NCBI RefSeq assembly: GCF_904848585.1
Contig: NZ_CAJHCR010000005.1
Span: 248,001-312,000, forward strand
Origin: Paraburkholderia kirstenboschensis
GTDB taxonomy: Bacteria > Pseudomonadota > Gammaproteobacteria > Burkholderiales > Burkholderiaceae
Length of the DNA stretch: 64,000 bases
Direction of reading: 5' to 3'
Below are positions 43,937 through 54,040 of this stretch, in pieces. The notes beneath the pieces are model-generated. The model had not been told where the DNA came from, ran no database searches, and worked only from the letters and a program-made list of their open reading frames with translations. The translations under genes were made by a program, and so were the position numbers. Within the stretch, counting starts at the first letter, position 1. Each line of letters begins with the position of its first letter.

Positions 43937-45435
43937 GACTTTCCTTTTACCAGCGAAGAATAAGAAGCCGCTGCCGCTGCGGGTGGATTGTTTGCGTTCG
44001 CCCCAGCATTTCCCGCACCATTCCCCGGCAGGTTCCCCGCATTCGAACGTAGTGGCGGCGTAACGCTGTCCGCAAGCGAAGCAGCAATTGAAAATGCAAA
44101 CGTATTGACGCCGTTCGCGCTCTGCACTGACACGCTGCCGCGATGCATCTCCGCGATCGCCTTAACGATTGCAAGACCCAGGCCGTGATTCTCGCGGCTA
44201 TTGGTGCGCGACACTTCAGCACGATAAAAACGGTCGAACAGATGTTCGAGCACGGCGGGCTCGATCGGCTCGCCGGGATTCGCAACTTCAATGCGCACCT
44301 GTTGGCCGTCTCGCACAATACGCACGTTGATCTGCGCACCAGGCTGGCAATGCTGGATCGCGTTCATCAACAGATTCGTGCAGGCGCGGCCGAACAGCGA
44401 GCGGTTCACATGCGCTGCGGCGTCGCCATGCAAGCGCGCATGCACACGAGCTTCTTCGAGCGGAATTTCCAGAAACTCCAGCGTGTGCGCAACTTCCGCC
44501 GCGAGCGATACTTCAACGAGGCCGGTCGCGCGCTCGCCCTGATCGGCTCGCGCGAGGAACAGCATGTCGTTGATGATCGCGCGCATACGTTCGTATTCCT
44601 CGAGATTCGACTGTAGCGTATGACGTAAATCGTCCACGGAGCGGTTGCGTGTCAACGCCACTTCGGTCTGCCCGATCAGAATCGTGACCGGCGTGCGCAA
44701 TTCGTGCGCGACGTCCGCATTGAACGATTCGAGGCGGCAGTACGCGCCGTCGAGGCGTTCAAGCGCGCCGTTGAACGAATTAGCGAGGTCATTCAATTCA
44801 TGCGGCAACGACGTGGTATTCAGCCGCTGCGAGCGATTGTTCGGACTGACGGCGGACGCGTCGCGGGTGAGACGCGTCAACGGTGCGAGCCCGATGCGCG
44901 TCACCGAATAACTGAGCAGCAGCACCGCGAGGCTGCCAAGCGCCGATAGCGCCGCGAGCGCAAAGCCGAACACGCGCATCGTGCGAATGTTCGGCAAATA
45001 GCTCGATGCAACCTGCAACTGCATTGGGGGACGTGTCGAATAGCCGGGAATGGACACAGTAGTGGTGAGCATATCTTCACCGCCGCCCACCGGCCTCACG
45101 CGGGCGTAGCCGCCGGGCCAGGTCTTCACGGTCGAGCCTTCGATAGGCTTGCCATAGTTGTACGACGGCTCGATGCTCGTCACCGCATATACGGTGCTGC
45201 GGTCATGCGGCGTCATGTCGGTCAGCTTCTCACGCGACATGCGCCATTTTTCAGGTGTCAGCCCGTGATTGCAGATGAGCCGCGCAATCTGCGCACGGTC
45301 GTCGAGCGACTCGCGCAAGTGGTTCTCGAGCTGCGAGCGCAACACCGCAAAAAGCCCCGCGCCGACAAGCGTAAACACGAACAGCGCGACGAGCGCGAAC
45401 ATCAATGCGAGGCGCCGTGCTATTGAACGGTTCAT
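43930..45435 (-). CDS. Heavy-metal-type sensor histidine kinase (IrlS/CusS-like)
   Basis: A 501-residue membrane kinase. Helix 1 (LALMFALVALFVFTLVGAGLF), a periplasmic domain of about 130 residues, helix 2 (FALAALSALGSLAVLLLSYS), HAMP, an H-box (DVAHELRTPVTILIG, His near 243) and an ATPase domain with NHGLGLAIVKAIAEM follow in order. A disordered Asn/Ala-rich tail of about 50 residues ends the protein. The start overlaps the regulator stop (ATGA). The pair closes the second RND operon and probably controls it. The metal-sensor label rests on family resemblance; no metal-binding cluster is obvious. Confidence 0.92.
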   Translation of the reverse strand: MNRSIARRLALMFALVALFVFTLVGAGLFAVLRSQLENHLRESLDDRAQIARLICNHGLTPEKWRMSREKLTDMTPHDRSTVYAVTSIEPSYNYGKPIEGSTVKTWPGGYARVRPVGGGEDMLTTTVSIPGYSTRPPMQLQVASSYLPNIRTMRVFGFALAALSALGSLAVLLLSYSVTRIGLAPLTRLTRDASAVSPNNRSQRLNTTSLPHELNDLANSFNGALERLDGAYCRLESFNADVAHELRTPVTILIGQTEVALTRNRSVDDLRHTLQSNLEEYERMRAIINDMLFLARADQGERATGLVEVSLAAEVAHTLEFLEIPLEEARVHARLHGDAAAHVNRSLFGRACTNLLMNAIQHCQPGAQINVRIVRDGQQVRIEVANPGEPIEPAVLEHLFDRFYRAEVSRTNSRENHGLGLAIVKAIAEMHRGSVSVQSANGVNTFAFSIAASLADSVTPPLRSNAGNLPGNGAGNAGANANNPPAAAAASYSSLVKGKSA

Positions 45436-46118
45436 GGCTGCTCCGCCTCTTCACGCACTTCGAGTACATAACCCATGCCGCGCACCGTATGCAGCAGCTT
45501 GGAAGAAAACGGGCCGTCGAGCTTCGCACGCAATCGCTTGATCGCCGTTTCCACGACGTTAGTATGACTATCGAAGTTGACATCCCAGACGAGTTCGGTG
45601 ATCGCGGTCTTCGACAGAATATCGCCCTGCCTGCGGGCCAAAACGCTTAGCAGCTGGAATTCCTTCGCGGTCAGATCGAGACGCACGCCCTCTCGCGTCG
45701 CGCGCCGCCCGATCAGATCGACAAACAGATCGCCGACGGATATCAGCGTGGATTCCTGCGAGCGCGTGCGGCGCGCCAACGCGTGCAGGCGCTCGACGAG
45801 TTCGAGGAATGAGAACGGCTTGGTCAGATAGTCGTCGGCGCCTTCGCGCAGACCGCGCACGCGGTCGTTCACATGGTCGCGCGCCGTCAGCATGATGACA
45901 GGCGTCGACTTGCGCATGCGCAGCGCCTTCAGCACGCTAAAGCCGTCGCGTTTAGGCAGCATGACGTCGAGCACGATCACGTCGTAATCGAACTCGGTGG
46001 CCAGATGCATGCCCTCTTCGCCATCGAGCGCGACGTCCACGACCCAGCCCTGCTCTGTCAAACCGGAGCGCAGGTAGTCCACCACCTTGTGCTCGTCTTC
46101 AACAATCAGCAATTTCAT
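45432..46118 (-). CDS. Heavy-metal-type response regulator (IrlR/CusR-like)
   Basis: A 228-residue OmpR-family regulator: acidic pair VEDEH, phosphoacceptor Asp51 in VIVLDVMLPKRDGF, Lys in DDYLTKPFSF, and a C-terminal winged helix with LTAKEFQLLSVLARRQGDIL and VRGMGYVLEVRE. It follows the outer-membrane factor gene by 66 bp and overlaps the kinase start by 4 bp. Confidence 0.94.
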   Translation of the reverse strand: MKLLIVEDEHKVVDYLRSGLTEQGWVVDVALDGEEGMHLATEFDYDVIVLDVMLPKRDGFSVLKALRMRKSTPVIMLTARDHVNDRVRGLREGADDYLTKPFSFLELVERLHALARRTRSQESTLISVGDLFVDLIGRRATREGVRLDLTAKEFQLLSVLARRQGDILSKTAITELVWDVNFDSHTNVVETAIKRLRAKLDGPFSSKLLHTVRGMGYVLEVREEAEQP

Positions 46119-46184
46119 GCGCGTCCCCTAGTGTCTGCATTATACGAAACGCCTCCCGTTGCTTCGCGTGCACTCTGCCTACCT

Positions 46185-47744
46185 TCATGGGGCAGCGGCA
46201 CGAGTCTGAACGGGATCGGCGCCCTCCGGCTGCATGTCCTGCATGTCCTGTTGCGCAACGCTGGGGTTGCCGCTCGCCATTCCCGTGCTCGCATCCCAGC
46301 CGCCGCCCAGTGCCTTGACCAGTGAGACGGAAAGCGTCATCTGCTGGCCGCGAATCTGAGCGTCCTGACGCTTGCTGTTGAGCAACGACTGCTGCGCGGT
46401 GATCACATCGAGATAGGCAACCAGGCCGCCCGAATAACGGTCATTGGCAAGCGCAAGCAGACGTTGCGAATCCGCGACCGCTTGCTCCGATTGTTTCGCC
46501 GCGCCGTCGAGCACGGCGAGACCCGTAATGCCGTCCTGCACCTGCTGGAATGCGTTGAGCACCGTTTGCCGATAATCGGCCTCGGTCGCTTTATAACCCT
46601 CGCTTGCGAACTGCACGTTAGCCGCGCGGCGTCCGCCGTCGAACAGGACCTGGCTCGCTGCCGCACCGAGCGTCCACATCAGCGTGGGCGCGCTAAGCAA
46701 GCTCGCGAACTGCGTGCTTTCCCAGCCGATGCCGGGCGTCAGCGTGAGGCTCGGAAAAAACGCCGCCTTCGCAACGCCGATCTGCGCATTGGCCGCTGCC
46801 ATCGCGCGCTCCGCGGAGGCGATGTCGGGCCGCCGTTGCAGCACGTCGCTCGGCACGCCGAGCGCAATCGCCGGCACCTGGAAGTTCAGTACCTTCGGCT
46901 CGATTGCGAATTGCGGTGCAGGCACGCCGACGAGCGCCGCAAGCGCGTGCTCGAATTGCGCGCGCTGGTTCAGCAGCAACTGCGCCTGCACACGTGTGGT
47001 GTCGAGCAGCGATTTTTGCTGCAACACGTCGAGCCCCGACACGGCGCCGAGCTCGTGTTGGGAGTTCACATAGTCGAGTGCTTTCTGCTGCAGCGTGACC
47101 GATTGGTTCAGCACGTCGATTTCTGTGTCGAGCTCGCGCAATGAGTAGTAGTCGCTCGCCACCTCGGTGGTGAGCACGAGCCGCGCATTGGCGAGATCGT
47201 CCGCAGATTGCTCGGCGGACGCCGCCGCGCCTTCCACCTGGCGGCGTATGCGGCCAAAGAGATCGGTGTCGTAGGTGATCGTGGGACCGATCTGCAGATT
47301 GTTCTGCACCGTCGACGTGGTCGGCACGCCGTAGTTCGTGCGCGGCCTGTCGTGGGAAATCCGGAAGCGCGATGCCGATGCGGCGAGGTCCACTTCGGGA
47401 ACCTGCTGCGCGCGCGTGTTCGCAAGCGTCGCCTTCGCCTGAGCATAGTGCGCGCTCGCGGCCACCAGCGTCTGATTCTGTGCGAGTGCCTGCGTCTCCA
47501 ACGCGGCGAGCGTGGAGTCGCGATAGACGTTCCACCAGTCGGGGTCCATCGGCGCATGCGACGGAGCCGCGACGCGCCAGTACGAATCGGTATTCCATGC
47601 GGGCGGCACCTCTGCCTGCGGCCGCCTGTAGTCGGGGCCGACCGTACACGCGGCGAGCATGGCCGCGCTGGCAGCAGCAGTGGCAGCCGCACCGACCGCC
47701 GCGGCAACCCTGAATACGCCGCCGCTGCCACGCGTGGGCTTCAC
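46185..47744 (-). CDS. Outer-membrane efflux channel lipoprotein of the second RND system
   Basis: A 519-residue NodT/OprM-family channel. The lipobox is in AAMLAACTVGPDYRRP, and the second half carries SDVLQRRPDIASAERAM. The start is GTG at 47744, overlapping the adaptor stop by 4 bp, with a G-rich ribosome site. A Gln/Met-rich tail (VAQQDMQDMQPEG) ends the protein. Gene order here is pump, adaptor, channel, the reverse of the first system. Confidence 0.93.
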   Translation of the reverse strand: MKPTRGSGGVFRVAAAVGAAATAAASAAMLAACTVGPDYRRPQAEVPPAWNTDSYWRVAAPSHAPMDPDWWNVYRDSTLAALETQALAQNQTLVAASAHYAQAKATLANTRAQQVPEVDLAASASRFRISHDRPRTNYGVPTTSTVQNNLQIGPTITYDTDLFGRIRRQVEGAAASAEQSADDLANARLVLTTEVASDYYSLRELDTEIDVLNQSVTLQQKALDYVNSQHELGAVSGLDVLQQKSLLDTTRVQAQLLLNQRAQFEHALAALVGVPAPQFAIEPKVLNFQVPAIALGVPSDVLQRRPDIASAERAMAAANAQIGVAKAAFFPSLTLTPGIGWESTQFASLLSAPTLMWTLGAAASQVLFDGGRRAANVQFASEGYKATEADYRQTVLNAFQQVQDGITGLAVLDGAAKQSEQAVADSQRLLALANDRYSGGLVAYLDVITAQQSLLNSKRQDAQIRGQQMTLSVSLVKALGGGWDASTGMASGNPSVAQQDMQDMQPEGADPVQTRAAAP

Positions 47745-48964
47745 GACGCCCCCTTCGTGTTCTTCTGCGGTTGCGCGATCTCGACATGATCGCCGTCCGC
47801 AATCGAATCACTCGGGTTGATGATGACTCTGTCGTTTCCATCAATCCCGCTTTCTATCTCGAGCGTCTGTCCGAAATCCTGCGCGATCACGATCTTGCGC
47901 AACTGCACATTGCCCTTCGCGTCGACGACTGCAACCCGCGGACCCTCGGCGCGAAACAGCAACGCGTTGCCGGGCACCATCCACTGTGCGCGGGCAGCCG
48001 ACGGCAGCGCCACTTGCACATAAGCGCCCGGACGCAGCTTGCTATCGGGATTCGGCAGCGTCACTTCGACTTGCAGCGAGCGAGTCGGCACGTCGATCGC
48101 GCCCGAGATATGCGTGACGGTGCCATGGAATTGCTGGCCGGGCAGTTCGGCCTGCGTGACCACCACGTTCTGTCCGACCGACACGTTCTGCGCATACGCC
48201 TGCGGCAATTGCACATAAACCCGCAGCGGGTCCGACTGTGCAAGCGCGAACAGCGCGCGGCTCGTGCCGCTACCCGCATCGATCAGATCGCCTACGTCGA
48301 CATTGCGTTGCGTGACCACGCCCGCGAACGGTGCGACGATCCGCTTGAACGATTCGAGCTGGCGCAGGCGCTGCACGTTGGCGTCGGCGGCGGCCAGGTT
48401 CGCCACGTCCTGCGCATACGTGCTCTGCCGTTCGTCGAGCTCCTGTTGCGAGACCGCATCACGCTGACGCAACTGCTGCCAGCGTTCGAGCGAGCTCTTC
48501 GCAAGCGCGAGACTCGAACTGGTTTGCTGGCGCTGCGCGAGTGCCTGCGCGAGCTCCTGATCGATTTCCGGCGTATCGAGTTCAGCGAGCAACTGGCCCT
48601 GCTTGACGCGCGTGCCGATGTCGGCATACCAGCGCAGCAGGTAACCGGTAGAGCGCGCAAAGATCGGCGATTCGACACTGCCGCGCAACGTGCCCGGCAA
48701 CGTGGTGCTGCCACCGCCTTCCGCCGGCGTTGGGCTCGTCACGTTCACATATTGCGTGGCGTTCTGCTTCGTCGTTTGCTCGACCGTGCGGTTTTGCATG
48801 AGGTTCGCAATCACGGTGCGCAAGGCCCCCAATGCGAGCAATGCCAGCACAATCCAGATGGCGATCTTCGCGCGCTTCCATTCGCGATTGCGCGGCGGCA
48901 GTGCGTGGCCGCTTTCGGTCTCTCGCGACGGAATCGCCAGCGATGCATGAGTTTTTTCGGTCAT
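47741..48964 (-). CDS. RND efflux periplasmic adaptor of the second system
   Basis: A 407-residue membrane fusion protein anchored by one N-terminal helix (AIWIVLALLALGALRTVIANL) rather than a lipid. The lipoyl halves (GQLLAELDTPEIDQELAQA and KRIVAPFAGVVTQRNVDVGD) flank a coiled-coil hairpin with repeated Gln/Leu heptads. The beta-barrel and membrane-proximal domains follow. A Gly/Pro-rich insert after the helix serves as linker. It begins 91 bp after the pump stop. Confidence 0.92.
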   Translation of the reverse strand: MTEKTHASLAIPSRETESGHALPPRNREWKRAKIAIWIVLALLALGALRTVIANLMQNRTVEQTTKQNATQYVNVTSPTPAEGGGSTTLPGTLRGSVESPIFARSTGYLLRWYADIGTRVKQGQLLAELDTPEIDQELAQALAQRQQTSSSLALAKSSLERWQQLRQRDAVSQQELDERQSTYAQDVANLAAADANVQRLRQLESFKRIVAPFAGVVTQRNVDVGDLIDAGSGTSRALFALAQSDPLRVYVQLPQAYAQNVSVGQNVVVTQAELPGQQFHGTVTHISGAIDVPTRSLQVEVTLPNPDSKLRPGAYVQVALPSAARAQWMVPGNALLFRAEGPRVAVVDAKGNVQLRKIVIAQDFGQTLEIESGIDGNDRVIINPSDSIADGDHVEIAQPQKNTKGAS

Positions 48965-49055
48965 CTCAGTTAGCCATCTTGGTTAGCTAGCTCCGTTAGC
49001 CTGGGTAGCCGTTTTCTTCACGTTTCTTCGATTTGCCGTTTTTGCCTGGTCGACT

Positions 49056-52000
49056 TCAGGCCGGTTCGCCGGCGCTGCCGCTTCCAGTATCTTCATGTTC
49101 GTTGCGATGGCGACGCGCGAGGCGCGTATGAATGCCCGCGAACACCAGCGGCACGAAAAACAGCGTGGATACCGTCGCAAACAGCAATCCGCCGATCACC
49201 GCGCGGCCGAGCGGCGCGTTCTGCTCGGCGCCTTCGCCGAGACCGAGCGCCATCGGAATCATGCCGATGATCATCGCGAACGCGGTCATCAGCACCGGGC
49301 GGATGCGGCTCGCTCCCGCTTCGAGCGCTGCGGTGAGCGGTGGCGCGCCGGCGGAAAGCCGCTGACGCGCGAACGCGACCATCAGAATACTGTTGGCCGT
49401 GGCGACGCCCATCGTCATGATCGCGCCCGTGAGCGCCGGCACGCTCAGATGCGTGCCGGTCAGGAACAGCATCCACACAATGCCGGCGAGAGCCGCAGGC
49501 AAAGCGCTCACGATAATCAGCGGATCGACCCACGACTGAAAATTCACGACGATCAGCAGATACACGAGCACGATCGCCATCGCCACGCCGAGGCCGAGCC
49601 CGAAATAGGAACTGCGCATCGTCTGTACCTGGCCGCGCACGGTGATCTGACTGCCGCGAGGCAGCGACGCGCGCGCTTGTTCGACGAGCTTGTCGACCTG
49701 ATCCGCGACGCTACCCAGGTCGCGCTTATCGACGCTCACGTACAGGTCGATCACCGGCCTGATGTTGTAGTGCGTGACGACCGCAAACTGGTTTTGCGAC
49801 TGTACGCGCACGAGGTTGCCGAGCAGTTGCGTCGGCCCCGTTGCGGAGGCGGACACTGGCGTGCGCAACAGGTCGTCGATCGACGAAATGCTGTACTGGG
49901 GCGTTTGCACTGCAACGTTGTACTCGACCCCGTTGCGGTCGTTGTACCAGAAGCCCGGGGACGTCTGCGAGCTTCCCGATAGCGAAATCAGCACGTTTTG
50001 AGCGACATTGCTCGCCGTGAGATTGAGTTGCTGCAAACGGGTGCGGTCCATTTGGAGGTTGATGGCGGGCTCGTCGAGTTTCTGCTGGATGTGCGTGTCG
50101 ACAGTGCCTGGAATCATGCGCACCTGTTTGAGCAGCTTGCGCGCGACCTCGAAATTGCCCTGCTGATCCGCGCCGGCGATCTGCACGTCGACGGCTGCGG
50201 GAAGCCCGAAGTTGAGAATCTGCGTGACGATGTCCGCCGGTTGAAAGAAAAACTCCACGCCCGGAAAACGTTGCGGCAGCATAGCGCGGAGCTTGTCCAC
50301 ATAGACTTCTGTCGGCTCGTGACCTTCTTTCAGCGCGATCTGTATTTCGCCGTCGAGCGTGCCGATCGTCCCCGCATTGCTGTACGAAAGATTGATACCG
50401 CTGTACGGCAAACCGAGGTTGTCGAGGATAGTGCCGAGCTCTTTCCCAGGCACGACTTCGCGGATCACCTTTTCGACTTCGTCGGCAAGACGCGCGGTCT
50501 CCTCGATCCGGGTGCCGGTCGGCGCGCGCATATGCAAGCGGATATTGCCCGCGTCGACACTCGGGAAGAAGTCTTCGCCGAGCACGAACGCAAGCCCCAT
50601 CGACACCACGCAAAAGCCGAGAAAAATGCTGCCGAAGCGCGCCCGGCGCACGAGCAGGCTGCTGAGAATCACAATATAGGCGGCCCGCATGCGCTCGAAG
50701 CCGTTATCGAAGCGGCGATAAAGACGTGTGAAGAGACCTGGCTTCGCGTCGGCCTTCGGCTTGTGCGCGTGGCCCATCAGCAGCATGGCCAGCGTGGGCA
50801 CGAGTGTGCGCGACAGAACGTACGACGCGAGCATCGCGAAGACCACCGCTTCGGCGAGCGGCACGAACAGGTAGCGCGCTACGCCGGTCAGAAAGAACAT
50901 CGGCACGAAGACGATGCAGATACACAGCGTCGAAACGAGCGCGGGAATGGCGATTTCGCCTGCGCCTTCGAGAATCGCATCGTGCAGATTGGTCCCCATG
51001 TGCAGATGCCGTTCGATGTTCTCAATCGTCACGGTCGCGTCGTCGACGAGAATACCCACCGCGAGCGCAAGGCCGCCGAGCGTCATGATGTTGATGGTCT
51101 GCCCGAGCGCATGCAAAGCGATCAGCGAGGACAGGATCGACAACGGAATCGAAATCGCGATGATGCAGGTGCTGCGCCAGTTGCCGAGAAACAGCAGAAT
51201 CATCGCGGCGGTCAGCGCTGCGGCCACCACTGCCTCGCGCACCACGCCCTGCACTGCCGCCTTCACGAACACGGATTGGTCGAATAGCGCGGTTATCTTC
51301 AGATCCGGCGGAAGTGCCGCGCGCGCGGCGGGCAGCAAGCCGTGCAGCGTGTTGACGATCGAGAGCGTCGACGCACTGCCGTTCTTCAGCACCGACATCA
51401 GCACGCCGCGATGGCCGTTCTCGCGAACGATATTGGTTTGCGGCGAGAAACCGTCGCGCACGTGAGCGACTTCGCGCAGATAGGTCGTCGCGCCGTTGAC
51501 CGTTCGCACTGGAATATCGTTGAGCCCTTCCAGCGTCGACGGCGAGCCGTTCATGTTGATCGTGTATTCCTTCGGTCCGATCTTCGCCGTGCCTGTGGGC
51601 AGAATCAGGTTTTGCGCGTTGAACGCGCTGACCACGTCGAGCGGCGTAAGGCCCTTGGAGAGCAACGCGCGCGTGTTGAGGTCGACGGAGATCAGCCGCG
51701 ATTTGCCGCCATATGGATAGGGCACGGCCGCGCCGGGGATCGTCACCAGTTGCGGCCGCAGGAAGTTCAGCGCGGTATCGTTGAGTTGCTGCTCTGAAAG
51801 CCTGGTGCTCGACAAGCCCAGTTGAATCACGGGAATGCTGGAGGCCGAATAACTGATCACCAGCGGCGGCGTCGCGCCCGGCGGCATCTGCTTGAGTTGC
51901 GCCTGTTCAACGGCCACCGTCTGCGCAATCGCGGTCTGTATGTTCGCGTTCGGCTGCAGAAACACCTTCAGGATCGTGATACCCGCGAGCGATTGCGACT

Positions 52001-52244
52001 CGATATGCTCGATGTCGTTGACGGTGGTGGTCAGACTGCGTTCGTTGACTGAGGCGATGCGGTGGGCCATGTCCTCCGCGGACAAGCCGTTGTACGTCCA
52101 GATGATGCTGACCACCGGAATGTTGATTTCCGGCAGCACATCGACCGGCGTGGTGAACAGCACGAAAGGCGTCGCCAGCACGATCAGAATGGCCATCACG
52201 ATGAACGTGTAGGGCCGCTTAAGCGCAACGTTGACAATCCACAT
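49056..52244 (-). CDS. RND efflux pump, inner-membrane subunit of the second system
   Basis: A 1062-residue RND exporter. The first helix region is MWIVNVALKRPYTFIVMAIL and the proton-relay pair is in GILVDDATVTIENIERH. Helix 11 lacks the Lys seen in AcrB-type pumps (VATANSILMVAFA instead of SAKNAI), placing this in a different branch from the first pump. Despite the heavy-metal-type regulators it lacks the HME-type metal signature DFG-DGA-VEN, so drug or organic-solute export is more likely than metal export. It is the first gene of the operon. Confidence 0.93.
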   Translation of the reverse strand: MWIVNVALKRPYTFIVMAILIVLATPFVLFTTPVDVLPEINIPVVSIIWTYNGLSAEDMAHRIASVNERSLTTTVNDIEHIESQSLAGITILKVFLQPNANIQTAIAQTVAVEQAQLKQMPPGATPPLVISYSASSIPVIQLGLSSTRLSEQQLNDTALNFLRPQLVTIPGAAVPYPYGGKSRLISVDLNTRALLSKGLTPLDVVSAFNAQNLILPTGTAKIGPKEYTINMNGSPSTLEGLNDIPVRTVNGATTYLREVAHVRDGFSPQTNIVRENGHRGVLMSVLKNGSASTLSIVNTLHGLLPAARAALPPDLKITALFDQSVFVKAAVQGVVREAVVAAALTAAMILLFLGNWRSTCIIAISIPLSILSSLIALHALGQTINIMTLGGLALAVGILVDDATVTIENIERHLHMGTNLHDAILEGAGEIAIPALVSTLCICIVFVPMFFLTGVARYLFVPLAEAVVFAMLASYVLSRTLVPTLAMLLMGHAHKPKADAKPGLFTRLYRRFDNGFERMRAAYIVILSSLLVRRARFGSIFLGFCVVSMGLAFVLGEDFFPSVDAGNIRLHMRAPTGTRIEETARLADEVEKVIREVVPGKELGTILDNLGLPYSGINLSYSNAGTIGTLDGEIQIALKEGHEPTEVYVDKLRAMLPQRFPGVEFFFQPADIVTQILNFGLPAAVDVQIAGADQQGNFEVARKLLKQVRMIPGTVDTHIQQKLDEPAINLQMDRTRLQQLNLTASNVAQNVLISLSGSSQTSPGFWYNDRNGVEYNVAVQTPQYSISSIDDLLRTPVSASATGPTQLLGNLVRVQSQNQFAVVTHYNIRPVIDLYVSVDKRDLGSVADQVDKLVEQARASLPRGSQITVRGQVQTMRSSYFGLGLGVAMAIVLVYLLIVVNFQSWVDPLIIVSALPAALAGIVWMLFLTGTHLSVPALTGAIMTMGVATANSILMVAFARQRLSAGAPPLTAALEAGASRIRPVLMTAFAMIIGMIPMALGLGEGAEQNAPLGRAVIGGLLFATVSTLFFVPLVFAGIHTRLARRHRNEHEDTGSGSAGEPA

Positions 52245-52394
52245 GAAACGCGCCTGAGTAAAGTGCAGGTGACTGCAGGAAGCAGGTGAGGGATGGGGAA
52301 CTGGCGCTTATGCTAGATCGCTGGCACCAACACCTGCATGACGCGAAAATGGCGGGAATGTCAGGAAGCTTATCGTAAGGAAAGGCCGTTGACA

Positions 52395-52421
52395 GGCGGC
52401 CCTCGGCGCTGGCGGGCCGCC
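52395..52421. terminator. GC-rich hairpin downstream of the VOC gene
   Basis: GGCGGCCC (52395-52402) pairs exactly with GGGCCGCC (52414-52421) across an 11-nt loop, between the VOC stop and the RND promoter region. No T tract follows on the minus strand. Confidence 0.5.
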
Positions 52422-52457
52422 GTCATATTTCAATCATCCTACGCTTTTTTCATACTT

Positions 52458-52892
52458 TCACTTCGCGAACAGCGACGACATATCGGCAAAAGCCTTGAAT
52501 TCGAGCGCGTTGCCCGACGGGTCGAGAAAGAACATGGTCGCCTGTTCGCCGACTTCGCCCTTGAAACGCACATGCGGCTCGATGATGAAGTCGATGCCCG
52601 CTTTCTGCAGCTTGTCCGCGGCGGCCTGCCATTGCTCCATTGAAAGCACGGCGCCGAAGTGGCGCACCGGCACGGCGTCGCCGTCGACCTTGCTGGTCTG
52701 GCGGTGGCCCACTTCTTCCGGCGCGAGATGCGCGACGATCTGGTGCCCGTAGAAGTTGAAATCGACCCACTGCTCCGAACTGCGCCCTTCGGGGCAGCCG
52801 AGCAATTCGCCATAAAACTCGCGCGCAGCGGCGAGACTATGAACAGGAAACGCCAGATGAAACGGCGGCAAGACGGTGTCGGCAACGCTCAT
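52458..52892 (-). CDS. VOC-family (glyoxalase-fold) protein
   Basis: A 144-residue protein with two beta-alpha-beta-beta-beta modules: one from FHLAFPVHSLAAAREFYGELLG, one from VRHFGAVLSMEQW to FFLDPSGNALEFKAF. Likely metal ligands are the His of FHLAF, the His of RHFGAV and the Glu of LEFKAF. Members are dioxygenases, lyases or resistance proteins; the substrate here is unknown. It is transcribed divergently from the LysR regulator, which may control it. Confidence 0.85.
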   Translation of the reverse strand: MSVADTVLPPFHLAFPVHSLAAAREFYGELLGCPEGRSSEQWVDFNFYGHQIVAHLAPEEVGHRQTSKVDGDAVPVRHFGAVLSMEQWQAAADKLQKAGIDFIIEPHVRFKGEVGEQATMFFLDPSGNALEFKAFADMSSLFAK

Positions 52893-53024
52893 GATGTGAG
52901 GCTCGCTGGTTATGTAGGTGATGCGGTTGATGATCCCGGTGGCAAGCTGCCTGATTCGCCATTAGCTTAACCACAAGTAAAAATGGTGAGAAACGATATA
53001 TATTTGACCTGACCAACACCAGAA

Positions 53025-53036
53025 TCGATCAATCGA
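53025..53036. promoter_or_regulatory. Palindrome at the LysR start, possible operator
   Basis: TCGATCAATCGA is a 12-bp inverted repeat ending 3 bp before the LysR ATG, in the divergent promoter region. No Shine-Dalgarno sequence is visible before this ATG. LysR-type proteins usually bind interrupted palindromes near their own start. Confidence 0.35.
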
Positions 53037-53039
53037 ATC

Positions 53040-53915
53040 ATGCTTTCCGAACTCAAGACTTTCATTGCTGTGAGCCAGTATGGGACTTTTTCCGGCGCGG
53101 GCGCTCGCATCGGGCTCACGCAATCGGCCGTCAGCGCGCAGATGCAGCGGCTCGAAGAAGAGCTGGGTTTCGCGCTGTTCGATCGCACGGGCCGCTCCGC
53201 CACGCTTAACGACGCGGGGCGCGAAACGCTCGCGCTCGCCGAGGAAATGATGGCGCTCTACGCGCGCCTGTCCGAACGCGGCGCGGTCGCGGCGGAGAGC
53301 GGCATGCTGCGCATAGGCGCCATTGCATCGGCACAAGTGTCGTTTCTCGCGAACGCATTGTCGCGCTTTCGGGTAGACCGTCCAGGCTGGCGGATTCGCG
53401 TCGTGCCCGGCGTATCGCTCAACCTGCTCGGACAGGTCGACTCGGGCGAACTGGACCTGGCCGTCATCATCAAGCCGCCATTTGCACTGCCGTCGGAACT
53501 GGAATGGCGCACGCTCGTCACTGAACCGTTCGTGCTGCTCGTGCCCAAAGCGTTCGCGCGCGGCAAGCAATCGTGGCGCGAACTGTTGAAGAGCGAGCCG
53601 TTTATCCGCTACGACCGTACTTCGTTCGGCGGGCGGCTGGTCGACCGCTTCTTGCGGCGCTCGCGGATAAACGTACATGACGTGCTGGAACTCGATGAAT
53701 TGCAGGCGATCGTGCAACTGGTCGCGCGCGGCATCGGCGTCGCATTGATTCCTGACACCGCGGGCCTCGGCAAGTGGCCTGCCGGCGTGGCCGCCCTGTC
53801 GCTCGAAGACGCGACGTTTCATCGCGAGATCGGCCTCGTCCAGCGTCCGCGACATAGCCGTCAGGCGGTTGCCGGCGCGCTCGCCGAATGCATCGGAACG
53901 GCGGCGAACCAATAA
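53040..53915 (+). CDS. LysR-family transcriptional regulator
   Basis: A 291-residue regulator. The N-terminal helix-turn-helix is SGAGARIGLTQSAVSAQMQRL with the following LEEELGFALFDR wing (about residues 17-50). A periplasmic-binding-like sensor domain starts near 92 (LRIGAIASAQVSFL). It faces the VOC gene across 147 bp and precedes a LysE-type exporter gene by 125 bp, so either could be its target. The inducer is unknown. Confidence 0.93.
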   Translation: MLSELKTFIAVSQYGTFSGAGARIGLTQSAVSAQMQRLEEELGFALFDRTGRSATLNDAGRETLALAEEMMALYARLSERGAVAAESGMLRIGAIASAQVSFLANALSRFRVDRPGWRIRVVPGVSLNLLGQVDSGELDLAVIIKPPFALPSELEWRTLVTEPFVLLVPKAFARGKQSWRELLKSEPFIRYDRTSFGGRLVDRFLRRSRINVHDVLELDELQAIVQLVARGIGVALIPDTAGLGKWPAGVAALSLEDATFHREIGLVQRPRHSRQAVAGALAECIGTAANQ

Positions 53916-54040
53916 AACGCGGCGCAAATGCAGAATGGCGCACGAGTGTGCCGACCGACGCGTGTTCAACTGTACCTGTGCGCTACATGCTTCGGCGCGC
54001 AGAATCGTCGTTCCCACTGCCCGCCCCCGAGTCGCAGCCC

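Noticed and set aside
49998..51287. A 429-codon open frame antisense to the second RND pump
   Set aside because: Same reason: composition is unlike a protein and the pump on the other strand is complete.
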